Assembly (NCBI GenBank): GCA_050633645.1
Contig: JBOEGX010000004.1
Coordinates: 1 to 64,000, forward strand
Source: UBA1672 sp050633645
GTDB taxonomy: Bacteria > Pseudomonadota > Alphaproteobacteria > Micavibrionales > Micavibrionaceae
Reading direction: 5' to 3'
Length of the DNA: 64,000 nucleotides
In this document: in pieces, positions 38,012 through 46,779 of the stretch
Position numbering within the stretch: position 1 is the stretch's first letter
Layout of the letters: every line of letters starts with the position of its first letter
The notes under the pieces: model-generated
The model's input: the letters and a program-made list of their open reading frames with translations, nothing else
Told to the model about the DNA's origin: nothing
Database searches by the model: none
Program-made: the position numbers and the translations under genes

Positions 38012-38470
38012 TTAGCCAAGACGAGCTTTAACCAAACCACCAGCTTTCCCCATATCAATCTGACCCGCATATTCAGATTTAAGAACGCCCATAATTTTCC
38101 CCATATCTTTAATGGACTCAATTTTTAACGCGGCGATCTTTTCATCAATAATGGCGCCGACCTCTTCTTCTGAAAGCTGTTTTGGCATAAATCCACGAAT
38201 AACATCAATTTCAATCTCCTCGCGCTCCGCCAAATCATCACGACCTGCCTCACTATAAATTTTGGAGGAATCTTGGCGCTGCTTAATCATTGATTGTAAC
38301 ATCTGTAAAATTTCTGCATCACCAATACCGTCCGAATCACCTTTTTCACGCGCAGTAATATCACGATCCTTCAACGCCGCCATCATAAGACGTATTGTTG
38401 ACATCGCAATTTTATCCTTATTTTTAAGGGCTTCCTTCAACGCTACACTAAATTCTGTTCTTTTATCCAT
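38012..38470 (-). CDS. yqeY: GatB/YqeY domain protein
   Basis: A 152-residue YqeY-family protein related to the tail domain of GatB. Signature stretches are KDKIAMSTIRLMMAA, EILQMLQSMIKQRQDS, GFMPKQLSEEE and the final MGKAGGLVKARL. The ATG at 38470 has an AAGGAA site; the longer frame adds only eight lysine-rich residues. Its place between dnaG and divergent carA is conserved in alphaproteobacteria. Exact function is not settled for the family. Confidence 0.93.
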   Translation of the reverse strand: MDKRTEFSVALKEALKNKDKIAMSTIRLMMAALKDRDITAREKGDSDGIGDAEILQMLQSMIKQRQDSSKIYSEAGRDDLAEREEIEIDVIRGFMPKQLSEEEVGAIIDEKIAALKIESIKDMGKIMGVLKSEYAGQIDMGKAGGLVKARLG

Positions 38471-38559
38471 TTTTTTCCTTTTCTTTTCCTTCAAAACATA
38501 TTAGGAACTGTGTCTCTAGCAGGTAATGACTAAATCACTTTTGCTGGAGCATATCACCA

Positions 38560-39732
38560 ATGACTAAATTGTCTAATATAAATCGCCCCCCAAACGCAAC
38601 CGCCGTTATTGTTTTATCCAATGGAACCGTCCTTTGGGGACGAGGCATCGGCACCGAAAAAACATCAGTCGGAGAGATATGTTTCAATACATCCATCACA
38701 GGATATCAGGAAATTTTAACGGACCCCAGCTACGCCGGACAAATCATAAACTTTACTTTTCCACATATTGGTAATGTTGGCACAAATGACGAAGACATTG
38801 AAACAACCACGCCCTATGCACGCGGACTTATAATTCGCGAAGATATAACAATGCCATCCAACTGGCGCGCCAATCAACATTTCGATGCATGGCTTAAAAG
38901 CCAGAACCTCGTCGGGATTAGCGGAATAGACACCCGTGCGCTAACCCGCGACATTCGAGATAACGGCGCACCGATTGGAATCATTGCACACAACCAAAAA
39001 GGTGAATTTGATTTAGATGCATTGTTAAAAGAAGCCCAAAGCTGGGACGGATTAGAAGGGCTAGACCTCGCCAAAGAAGTCTCCTGCACGCAAAAATATT
39101 CTTGGGACGAATCTCTATGGTCACGTGAAGACGGCTACGCAAAACAACAAAACCCCAATTTCAAAGTCGTCGCCGTTGATTTTGGTGCAAAACGTAACAT
39201 CCTACGTTGCCTTGCTGCAGTTGGCTGCGATGTAACCGTCGTTCCCGCACAAACCACCGCCGAAGAAATCTTAGCGCTCAAACCCGATGGTGTGTTCCTA
39301 TCCAATGGCCCAGGTGATCCAGCAGCAACGGGCATATATGCCGTTCCGATGATCAAAACACTCATCGAAAAGAATGTTCCTATATTCGGAATATGCTTAG
39401 GGCATCAATTATTATCATTAGCCCTCGGCGCAAAAACACGCAAAATGCACCTTGGCCATCGCGGCGCAAATCAACCAGTCCAAGACATCAAAACGGGCCG
39501 CGTTGAAATCACATCACAAAATCACGGCTTCGAAGTCATCGCTGACAGCCTACCCGAAGGCATCGAACAATCACATATAAGCCTGTTCGATGGATCAAAC
39601 GAAGGCGTCGTGGTAAAAGGAAAACCCATATTCTCCGTACAATACCACCCCGAAGCCTCCCCCGGCCCAATGGACAGCCATTATTTATTCGAAAGATTTA
39701 TTGAAAATATAACAACAGCAAAAGCCGCGTAA
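38560..39732 (+). CDS. carA: Carbamoyl-phosphate synthase small subunit
   Basis: Glutaminase subunit feeding ammonia to CarB for pyrimidine and arginine synthesis; 390 residues. The N-terminal domain includes GEICFNTSITGYQEI. The class I amidotransferase domain has LSNGPGDP, the nucleophile elbow GICLGHQLLSLALG, and the His/Glu pair in QYHPEASPGP. It is 14 bases upstream of carB. Confidence 0.98.
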   Translation: MTKLSNINRPPNATAVIVLSNGTVLWGRGIGTEKTSVGEICFNTSITGYQEILTDPSYAGQIINFTFPHIGNVGTNDEDIETTTPYARGLIIREDITMPSNWRANQHFDAWLKSQNLVGISGIDTRALTRDIRDNGAPIGIIAHNQKGEFDLDALLKEAQSWDGLEGLDLAKEVSCTQKYSWDESLWSREDGYAKQQNPNFKVVAVDFGAKRNILRCLAAVGCDVTVVPAQTTAEEILALKPDGVFLSNGPGDPAATGIYAVPMIKTLIEKNVPIFGICLGHQLLSLALGAKTRKMHLGHRGANQPVQDIKTGRVEITSQNHGFEVIADSLPEGIEQSHISLFDGSNEGVVVKGKPIFSVQYHPEASPGPMDSHYLFERFIENITTAKAA

Positions 39733-39746
39733 AAAGGAACAATAAC

Positions 39747-42700
39747 ATGCCAAAGCGTACAGATATAAAATCCATTTGTATTATAGGTGCAGGTCCCATT
39801 ATTATCGGACAAGCATGCGAGTTCGATTATTCTGGAACACAAGCATGCAAGGCATTACGCGAAGAAGGCTATCGCATAGTTCTTGTAAACTCTAATCCCG
39901 CCACAATCATGACCGACCCCGATATGGCAGACGCAACCTACGTTGAACCAATCACCCCCGCAATCGTTGCCAAAATCCTTGAAAAAGAGCGCCCTGATGC
40001 CCTTCTACCAACGATGGGCGGACAAACAGCGCTAAATACCGCGCTTGCTCTCGACACTGACGGCACGCTTGAACGCTTAGGGGTTGAGCTTATCGGCGCA
40101 AAGGCCGATGTTATCGACAAGGCCGAAGACCGTGAAAAATTCAAAGTCTGTATGGATGAACTCGGCCTAGAATCAGCGCGCTCTCAGACTGTTCATAACA
40201 TGGAAGAAGCCCGCGAAGCCCTCGAAAAAATCGGTCTCCCCGCCATTATGCGTCCATCATTTACAATGGGTGGTACAGGCGGCGGCATTGCCTATAACCG
40301 CGATGATTACGAAAAAATCGTACGTGATGGCCTTGATGCCTCACCAACAACCGAAGTTCTAGTCGAAGAATCATTGCTCGGCTGGAAAGAATACGAAATG
40401 GAAGTTGTCCGCGATAAAAATGACAACTGCATTATTATTTGCTCCATCGAAAATGTTGACCCAATGGGCGTACATACGGGCGATTCAATCACCGTTGCCC
40501 CCGCTTTAACGCTCACCGATAAAGAATACCAAATCATGCGTAACGCGTCCCTCGCCGTTCTTCGCGGAATTGGTGTTGAAACAGGTGGCTCAAACGTGCA
40601 ATTCGCCCTAAACCCCGAAGATGGTCGCATGATCGTGATTGAGATGAACCCACGGGTTTCACGCTCCTCCGCCCTTGCATCCAAAGCCACAGGATTCCCG
40701 ATTGCCAAAATCGCGGCAAAACTGGCCGTCGGATATACATTAGACGAGCTTGGAAACGATATAACAGGCGGAAAAACTCCCGCAAGCTTCGAGCCAACAA
40801 TCGATTATGTCGTCACAAAAGTCCCACGCTTTGCATTTGAAAAATTTAAAGGCAGTGACCCAATCCTCACCACCGCAATGAAATCAGTCGGCGAAGCCAT
40901 GTCAATCGGCCGTTGCTTTGAGGAATCACTGCAAAAAGCCATGCGCTCTCTTGAAAAAGGACTAACAGGTTTAGCGCCCATTTATATCGGCGGCGCAAAT
41001 GATGATGACCCAGACGCGCAAAAAGATGCCCTACGCGCAGCCATCGCAAAACCAACACCACAGCGAATATTATTCATCGCACAAGCCTTCCGTCACGGTA
41101 TGAGCCTTAAAGAAATCCAAACCATTTCAAAATTTGACCCATGGTTTTTAGAGCGTATTGAAAACATCATAAACATGGAAAAACACATCATCGAAAATGG
41201 CCTGCCCGTTGACACCTATGGCTGGATGAACGTCAAACGCCTCGGCTTTTCCGATGCACAACTTGCCGATTTGGTGAAGGTTTCAGAAGTAAGCGTCCGA
41301 AACGCCCGAAACGCCCACAATATCCACCCCGTCTATAAACGCGTCGATAGCTGCGCCGCAGAAATCCCATCAGAAACGCCATATATGTATTCCACATATG
41401 AAGGCAATGGAATGAACCCCGCCGAAAATGAAATCGGCGCGAGCGGCCGCGAAAAAATCATTATCTTAGGCGGTGGGCCAAACCGTATCGGTCAAGGGAT
41501 AGAATTTGATTATTGCTGCGTTCACGCCGCCTATGCCCTGCGTGAGGCGGGCTATGAAACAATCATGGTAAACTGTAATCCCGAAACAGTCTCCACCGAT
41601 TACGACACATCAGACCGTCTGTATTTCGAACCGTTAACCGAAGAAGACGTAATCGAGCTTATCAAAGCCGAACAGAAAAACGGAACAGTTAAAGGCGTTA
41701 TCGTACAACTTGGCGGACAAACCCCGTTGAAACTCGCGCAAGTCCTGCTTGATAATGATATCCCAATCCTCGGCACAGATCCCGATGCGATTGATCTCGC
41801 CGAAGACCGAGAGCGCTTCCAAAAACTCCTAAACGATCTTGATCTTAAACAGCCACCAAACGGCCTCGCCCGTACAAAGGAAGAGGCTTTGGGCATGGCT
41901 GATGATATTGGCTTCCCACTTGTCATTCGCCCCTCTTATGTTTTGGGTGGTCAGGGCATGGAAATCGTCCACAGCATGGATGAGCTTGAGCGCTATATCA
42001 ACACCGCCGTGAAGGTATCGGGCGACAGCCCGGTCCTCCTCGACCGCTACCTCAAAAGCGCGATAGAGCTTGACGTTGATGCCCTATGCGACGGTGAAGA
42101 TGTCTATGTATCAGGCATTATGGAACATATCGAAGAGGCAGGAATTCACTCTGGCGACTCCGCTTGCGTCATACCACCACACTCATTATCAAAAGAAACT
42201 CTTCAAGAGCTCAATATACAAACAATAAAACTCGCCAAAGCCCTAAACGTAAAAGGCCTAATGAACGTGCAATTCGCCGTCCGCAAAGACGATGAAACAG
42301 GCGAAGATGTCATCTATATTATCGAGGTAAACCCACGCGCATCGCGCACCGTTCCATTCGTCGCAAAGGCAACAGGCGTGCCCGTTGCAAAATTGGCGGC
42401 GCGCATCATGGCAGGTGAAAAACTATCAAGCTTCAAAGGAATGCTCACAGGTATGCGAAACGATCATTACGCGGTCAAAGCGCCCGTATTCCCATTTAAT
42501 CGCTTCCCTGGTGTTGACCCACTCCTCGGCCCTGAAATGAAATCAACAGGCGAAGTCATTGGCCTTGATAAAGACCTCGCTCACGCCATCGCAAAATCAC
42601 AACTTGGCGCAGGCGTAAACTTGCCGACCAAGGGCACTGTTTTCATGTCGGTTAAAAATTCGGATAAAAAAGCCATCCTCCTCATTGCAAAGGAACTGAT

Positions 42701-43052
42701 CGATATAGGATTCAAAATTGTTGCCACTGGTGGAACGGCGACATTCCTGAACGAAAACGGAATTGATGCAAAACGCGTCAATAAGGTCATGGAAGGCCAG
42801 CCCCATATCGTGGATGCCATCATTAACGGTGAGATCGATCTAGTCATAAACACAACCACCAAAAGCGCACAAGCCATATCCGATTCCTCATCCATACGCC
42901 GCATGGCACTGATGAATAAAATTCCGTATTACACACTTGTTACGGCGGCAACGGCGGCGGTTCAGGCCATACACGCCCTCAAAGACCGAGATTTAGACGT
43001 GGCCTCTCTACAAAGCTATTTTGAGGACAAAAACAAAAGCGAAGCGGCTTAA
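39747..43052 (+). CDS. carB: Carbamoyl-phosphate synthase large subunit
   Basis: Synthase subunit, 1101 residues. Two homologous ATP-grasp halves are seen: IGAGPIIIGQACEFDYSG and GGGPNRIGQGIEFDYCC, MRPSFTMGGTGGGIAYN and IRPSYVLGGQGMEIV. The oligomerisation domain lies between, and a C-terminal MGS-like regulatory domain starts near residue 960 (ATGGTATFLNENGI). Its stop codon overlaps the stop of the converging minus-strand gene within a TTAA. Confidence 0.98.
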   Translation: MPKRTDIKSICIIGAGPIIIGQACEFDYSGTQACKALREEGYRIVLVNSNPATIMTDPDMADATYVEPITPAIVAKILEKERPDALLPTMGGQTALNTALALDTDGTLERLGVELIGAKADVIDKAEDREKFKVCMDELGLESARSQTVHNMEEAREALEKIGLPAIMRPSFTMGGTGGGIAYNRDDYEKIVRDGLDASPTTEVLVEESLLGWKEYEMEVVRDKNDNCIIICSIENVDPMGVHTGDSITVAPALTLTDKEYQIMRNASLAVLRGIGVETGGSNVQFALNPEDGRMIVIEMNPRVSRSSALASKATGFPIAKIAAKLAVGYTLDELGNDITGGKTPASFEPTIDYVVTKVPRFAFEKFKGSDPILTTAMKSVGEAMSIGRCFEESLQKAMRSLEKGLTGLAPIYIGGANDDDPDAQKDALRAAIAKPTPQRILFIAQAFRHGMSLKEIQTISKFDPWFLERIENIINMEKHIIENGLPVDTYGWMNVKRLGFSDAQLADLVKVSEVSVRNARNAHNIHPVYKRVDSCAAEIPSETPYMYSTYEGNGMNPAENEIGASGREKIIILGGGPNRIGQGIEFDYCCVHAAYALREAGYETIMVNCNPETVSTDYDTSDRLYFEPLTEEDVIELIKAEQKNGTVKGVIVQLGGQTPLKLAQVLLDNDIPILGTDPDAIDLAEDRERFQKLLNDLDLKQPPNGLARTKEEALGMADDIGFPLVIRPSYVLGGQGMEIVHSMDELERYINTAVKVSGDSPVLLDRYLKSAIELDVDALCDGEDVYVSGIMEHIEEAGIHSGDSACVIPPHSLSKETLQELNIQTIKLAKALNVKGLMNVQFAVRKDDETGEDVIYIIEVNPRASRTVPFVAKATGVPVAKLAARIMAGEKLSSFKGMLTGMRNDHYAVKAPVFPFNRFPGVDPLLGPEMKSTGEVIGLDKDLAHAIAKSQLGAGVNLPTKGTVFMSVKNSDKKAILLIAKELIDIGFKIVATGGTATFLNENGIDAKRVNKVMEGQPHIVDAIINGEIDLVINTTTKSAQAISDSSSIRRMALMNKIPYYTLVTAATAAVQAIHALKDRDLDVASLQSYFEDKNKSEAA

Positions 43053-43879
43053 TCTAGATTTTGACCTGATAAAATTTGACCAAGCGCACTTTCTGGATCA
43101 TTTTGCAGAATTTTTTGATGCTTGTCGCAGATACGTTCCAAGTTTCTTTCAACAGAATCGCGCGCATCATTAATCGTCAAATGCAGAACATCTTTTTCAG
43201 GTTTTGTAACGACAGAAGGACGACCATAACCATAAGAAAAATCAGCCTCAACATCAAGTCGCTCCATAGCAGAAAAAGAAATCCTACGTACAGAAGAAGG
43301 GTGAGCAAGCCAAAACACGGCATCTAACAAAGACAGTTGCTCCCCCGCACGCTTAAGAGGAAACCCAAAAGAAACTTTTGTCTCATTTTGAAAAGACTCT
43401 TCAAACCAATCCAACTGCGTCGAAAACCCCATCATTTCTAATTGATTAACGTAAGAGCATATAGCCCCACCCCATTTCATAACACGATCAACATCAACCT
43501 CTGCACTAAAGGAACTATCAACGCGTATCTTAACAACGGGCTTGTGCTTAAAATCTTTTCCCTTTGATACCATACAAAAAACATCACCCGCTGCGGCTCT
43601 CACTGGATCGGGATACCCACCTGCAATATCATAACGTTTAATTGCATTGGGAACCTGAACCCCTAACTCCATCGCAATCTCTACGCGTTGTTTGAGAACT
43701 TTCAAACCATCAACCCAACCATATTTGGCCAGATTATAGGCCTCATCATAAGTATCCGTTCCCGCCCAATCACGGCCACCCTCACTACGACTTGAAAGCA
43801 CCCCCTTCCACTGACAGGGGGCCTTTGTCGCCCATTCAAGATATTCTGCCGGAGATTTGAATGTCTTAATAATGTCCAT
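43049..43879 (-). CDS. Partner of the AAA ATPase, resembles phage DUF7192-type proteins
   Basis: A 276-residue soluble protein. The N-terminal pattern WKG...GRDWAGTDTYDEAYNLAKYGWVDG, then AGGYPDPVRAAAGD, recalls proteins I know from phage genomes beside CobS-like ATPases (DUF7192; from memory, tentative). A central stretch (KWGGAICSYVNQLEMMGFS) could be a reduced VWA-like fold, but no MIDAS motif is visible. It starts two bases after the ATPase gene ends, so they are coupled. Function unknown. Confidence 0.6.
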   Translation of the reverse strand: MDIIKTFKSPAEYLEWATKAPCQWKGVLSSRSEGGRDWAGTDTYDEAYNLAKYGWVDGLKVLKQRVEIAMELGVQVPNAIKRYDIAGGYPDPVRAAAGDVFCMVSKGKDFKHKPVVKIRVDSSFSAEVDVDRVMKWGGAICSYVNQLEMMGFSTQLDWFEESFQNETKVSFGFPLKRAGEQLSLLDAVFWLAHPSSVRRISFSAMERLDVEADFSYGYGRPSVVTKPEKDVLHLTINDARDSVERNLERICDKHQKILQNDPESALGQILSGQNLD

Positions 43880-43881
43880 GG

Positions 43882-45000
43882 TTAGTCCTGAGAGGGATAA
43901 TCATTATTTACAGGTTCAGAATATCTTTCTTGAAGCTTTGAAAACGTTCGAGCCAGCCTATCACTAACCCCCCCAAGAACATCAGAACTCAACGATCTCA
44001 TAACCTTGGAAGATTCATTTATGGCTTCATTAAGTTCAGTAATATCACTTATAGATTGATTTAAAGTCTTTTTAATACCAAATGATTTCGATAATGTCTG
44101 CTCAGCCTCCTCGTTCAACTGACGTAAACTCCTCTGATATTCCTCTAATTTATGTAAGTTTTCAAAAACACCACGTATTCGTGTACGCATATCCTCTCCC
44201 GCATTCATTATTTTATCCGCCATCTCGTTATTGACAGATCCTTCCATATAATGAATAACACGTTCTTTTTCTTCAGGGGTTCGTAGCTTATCAAAAGTAC
44301 TAAGAGCAAAAGCCTTATCAAGCGGCATACCCACTTTCAAAAAATTCAGCCCCTTAATCAAACACCGCGTTGACGCCTCAAGATTCAATCCCAAATCCAA
44401 CTCTACGGAAATATCGCGCGCCTGATGAATCATACCCAATAACTTATTGCCATCCTTACCCAAATCATATTTTTTAGTAATGGCCGCTTCCAACTTCGTA
44501 TCATAACCAAAAGGAATTACAGTATAACGGCTCAACGTTGCTCCATCCAGTTTAGTACGCGCGCTAAAGCCTGCCGTCGCCCCTGAACCCGAAGTATTAC
44601 CAGCCGCTATCAATTTAAAATCAGGGTGCATCTCTATAAGAAGATCAGGAACAGGTGTATCAAGTTTTCCATTCGCTATCGCCGCATTCACCGCAAGCAA
44701 TGCACCAGAATCAGATCCATCCACTTCATCCATCAAAAAAACTCCACCATTCTCATATTTCTCAATAAAAGGGGTTCTTTGAAACGCTCCATTTGGACTT
44801 TTAAATCCAACCAACTTAGATTCATGGGAAACAGCGCCCGTATATGAATATTCAAGGCCAAGATCTCCTGCAATCTGTTCTGCAATAAAATTTTTTCCCG
44901 TTCCTGGCGGCCCCACCAAAAACGGATACTCACCCGCCTCAAGGATTTGTTTCACATCATCATAAGCATAATGAAATATTTGATCTTCTTTTTTAGACAT
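43882..45000 (-). CDS. CobS/MoxR-like AAA+ ATPase
   Basis: A 372-residue AAA+ protein. ATP site: GPPGTGKN (30-37), where the usual Ser/Thr after Lys is Asn; Walker B FLMDEVD; sensor-1 region LIAAGNTSG; ARTKLDGATLSRY matches the arginine-finger region of CobS/MoxR proteins. Residues 270-355 are helical and probably coiled. The resemblance is to CobS, but no cobalamin gene is nearby, so cobaltochelatase activity is unlikely. It carries its own promoter and a good AAGGGTGA site, and is followed by its partner gene. Confidence 0.85.
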   Translation of the reverse strand: MSKKEDQIFHYAYDDVKQILEAGEYPFLVGPPGTGKNFIAEQIAGDLGLEYSYTGAVSHESKLVGFKSPNGAFQRTPFIEKYENGGVFLMDEVDGSDSGALLAVNAAIANGKLDTPVPDLLIEMHPDFKLIAAGNTSGSGATAGFSARTKLDGATLSRYTVIPFGYDTKLEAAITKKYDLGKDGNKLLGMIHQARDISVELDLGLNLEASTRCLIKGLNFLKVGMPLDKAFALSTFDKLRTPEEKERVIHYMEGSVNNEMADKIMNAGEDMRTRIRGVFENLHKLEEYQRSLRQLNEEAEQTLSKSFGIKKTLNQSISDITELNEAINESSKVMRSLSSDVLGGVSDRLARTFSKLQERYSEPVNNDYPSQD

Positions 45001-45028
45001 GTCTTATCACCCTTAAATATTTTTTTAA

Positions 45029-45058
45029 CCTATACAACATCAACCACATATATGTCAA
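45029..45058 (-). promoter_or_regulatory. Sigma-70 promoter of the AAA-ATPase module
   Basis: On the minus strand an exact TTGACA (45053-45058) is followed after 18 bases by TATAGG (45029-45034), giving a leader of about 20 bases before the ATPase ATG. This makes 43049-45000 an independent unit. Confidence 0.55.
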
Positions 45059-45119
45059 ATCTAAGAACACGCTTCCACTTGACGCATAATTCACGATGCG
45101 ATAGCGTATAGTGAATTCT

Positions 45120-45147
45120 CCGCCTTTTTTAGGCGGTGAAGTTTTTT
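45120..45147 (+). terminator. Hairpin with T-run in the greA leader
   Basis: CCGCC (45120-45124) pairs with GGCGG (45132-45136) around a T-rich loop and is followed by a six-T run at 45142-45147. It lies 110 bases before greA, downstream of a TTGACG element (45079-45084) and of an inverted pair AATTCAC/GTGAATT (45088-45094, 45111-45117). It may attenuate greA or end a short RNA. Confidence 0.4.
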
Positions 45148-45161
45148 ATAGATAAATTACC

Positions 45162-45229
45162 CGTCATTGCGAGGCATAGCCGAAGCAATCCAGACTGACC
45201 TATGGATTGCCACGCTCCTTATAGTCGTT
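45162..45229. repeat. Palindromic intergenic repeat in the greA leader
   Basis: Begins CGTCATTGCGAGG and contains CAATCCA (45186-45192) paired with TGGATTG (45203-45209). This sequence type (CGTCATTGCGAGG...GCAATCCAG) is, to my knowledge, dispersed between genes in many alphaproteobacteria, including Rickettsiales. A degenerate copy in reverse orientation lies before ffh at 3807. Confidence 0.65.
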
Positions 45230-45255
45230 CGCACTGAAAAAAAGGAAGCAAAAAA

Positions 45256-45729
45256 ATGGATCAGATTCCAGTAACCAAAATTGGTTTTGAAAGACTTTCA
45301 AAAGAGCTTGAACACCTTAAAAAAGTGGCACGCCCCGAAGTGATCGAATCTATCGCCACTGCGCGCGAACATGGCGATTTAAAAGAAAACGCCGAATACC
45401 ACGCCGCGCGTGAGCAACAAAGTTTCATCGAAGGCCGCATTCAAGAGCTAGAAGCCGTCACAGGTCGCGCTCAAGTCATTGATCCCACAACATTAAATGG
45501 CAACACCGTTAAATTCGGCGCAACTGTAACCATCGTTGACGAAGAAACGGACGAGGAAATTACATATCAAATCGTTGGTGATTACGAATCGGACATGGAA
45601 AAAGGCAAGCTCTCCATGAGCGCACCCGTCGCCCGCGCCCTTATTGGGAAAACTCAGGGCGACTCCGTGCCTGTAAGAACCCCAAAAGGCAAACGCGATT
45701 ATGAAATCCTCAACGTCGAATATAAATAG
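45256..45729 (+). CDS. greA: Transcription elongation factor GreA
   Basis: Rescues backtracked RNA polymerase by stimulating transcript cleavage. The 157-residue protein has the N-terminal coiled coil with the acidic tip and the signature ENAEYHAAREQQ, and the C-terminal FKBP-like domain (MSAPVARALIGKTQGDSV). An AAAGGAAG site precedes the ATG. The greA-carAB neighbourhood is common, although here the AAA module is inserted. Confidence 0.98.
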   Translation: MDQIPVTKIGFERLSKELEHLKKVARPEVIESIATAREHGDLKENAEYHAAREQQSFIEGRIQELEAVTGRAQVIDPTTLNGNTVKFGATVTIVDEETDEEITYQIVGDYESDMEKGKLSMSAPVARALIGKTQGDSVPVRTPKGKRDYEILNVEYK

Positions 45730-45738
45730 GGAGAAATA

Positions 45739-46464
45739 ATGAGCGATAAACTAAATTCCGCCCTTATTATTACAGGCCTATTGATCGCCATTGGCCTGTC
45801 TTCTGCCGGATATTTCGCAAGCCAAACCTTATATAACGCCAAGGTAGCACTCAACACCGCCGAGGTTAAAGGCCTCGCCGAGCGCCGCGTCAAGGCAAAC
45901 CGCGCAAATTGGACCGTATCCTTTTCTATCGCAGGGACAAGTAAGGCTCAAATCCCTGCCCTTTATAAAACATCAGAGCAAAACCAAGCCAAAATCATCG
46001 ATATTTTAAAAGACAATGGTCTTGACGAAGCAGAAATCACACCGGGAGTTATCGATTATTATTACAACGAATACCGCGATGATAACCAAAAACTCATCGA
46101 CCAACGCCACACCCTAACGGGCTACATCAATGTTGAAACTGATAAGGTTGATCAAATTTCAAAAATCCGTGGCGAAGTCAACAAGCTCATCGCGCAAGGC
46201 ATCCAAATCAATAACCCACCACCCACTTATCGCTTCACTGGCCTAAATGACATCAAACCTGAAATGCTACGTGATGCGACGAAAAATGCGCGCCTCGCCG
46301 CAAATGAGTTTGCCGAAAATGCCGATGCCACAGTCGGCGGAATACGTGATGCACGCCAAGGAAACTTCTTCGTACGGGATGCGGGCGAAGAATACGGCGA
46401 CACCGCAAAAATCGAAAAAGATGTCCGCGTGGTCACAACAATTACATTTTATTTAAAAGATTAA
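45739..46464 (+). CDS. SIMPL domain (DUF541) protein
   Basis: A 241-residue protein with a signal anchor (about 8-30) and a periplasmic SIMPL domain: VKGLAERRVKANRANWTVSF and ARLAANEFAENADATVGGIR are characteristic. Family members are periplasmic or outer-membrane-associated and poorly defined. It starts nine bases after greA with a GGGAGAAA site. Confidence 0.9.
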   Translation: MSDKLNSALIITGLLIAIGLSSAGYFASQTLYNAKVALNTAEVKGLAERRVKANRANWTVSFSIAGTSKAQIPALYKTSEQNQAKIIDILKDNGLDEAEITPGVIDYYYNEYRDDNQKLIDQRHTLTGYINVETDKVDQISKIRGEVNKLIAQGIQINNPPPTYRFTGLNDIKPEMLRDATKNARLAANEFAENADATVGGIRDARQGNFFVRDAGEEYGDTAKIEKDVRVVTTITFYLKD

Positions 46465-46467
46465 ATA

Positions 46468-46713
46468 TTAAACCAACGTATTCAAACGCCCATCATCATT
46501 AGACAGCGTCGCAGTTTGGTTCTTAGATAAAGACGCGGCCACATCCTTTGCCGCCTGTTCGGCTTGCGCCAAGTTAATAGCTTCCTCAGAAATCTGCACC
46601 TCATCCACAGGAGCAGAGCTTTCGGCCTTTTTCACTTCATCTTGTTTCGATGATGAATTTTTAACAGATTGAATAGATTGTGCCTGCCCCACGGGGTTAA
46701 TTGAATCAACCAT
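46468..46713 (-). CDS. Small disordered hypothetical protein
   Basis: An 81-residue Ser/Ala/Glu/Gln-rich protein, probably largely disordered, with a helical stretch EEAINLAQAEQAAKDVAASL. The start ATG at 46713 has a GAGGAG site; a longer frame adds ten residues overlapping that site. It has a faint resemblance to flagellar anti-sigma or hook-associated peptides, too weak to name. It ends three bases from the converging SIMPL gene. Confidence 0.55.
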   Translation of the reverse strand: MVDSINPVGQAQSIQSVKNSSSKQDEVKKAESSAPVDEVQISEEAINLAQAEQAAKDVAASLSKNQTATLSNDDGRLNTLV

Positions 46714-46779
46714 TTTAATCACACTCCTCGTGCTTTTACTCAAGTTATCTTATCCATAATACATGAACAAAGGCTTAAA

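Noticed and set aside
43882..45000. Cobaltochelatase subunit CobS
   Set aside because: Similarity is in the AAA core only; no CobT-like VWA protein or cobalamin genes are nearby, and the P-loop is non-canonical.
46468..46713. FlgM-type anti-sigma factor
   Set aside because: Only a short VQIS...A stretch resembles it; the conserved sigma-28-binding C-terminus is missing and no flagellar genes are near.
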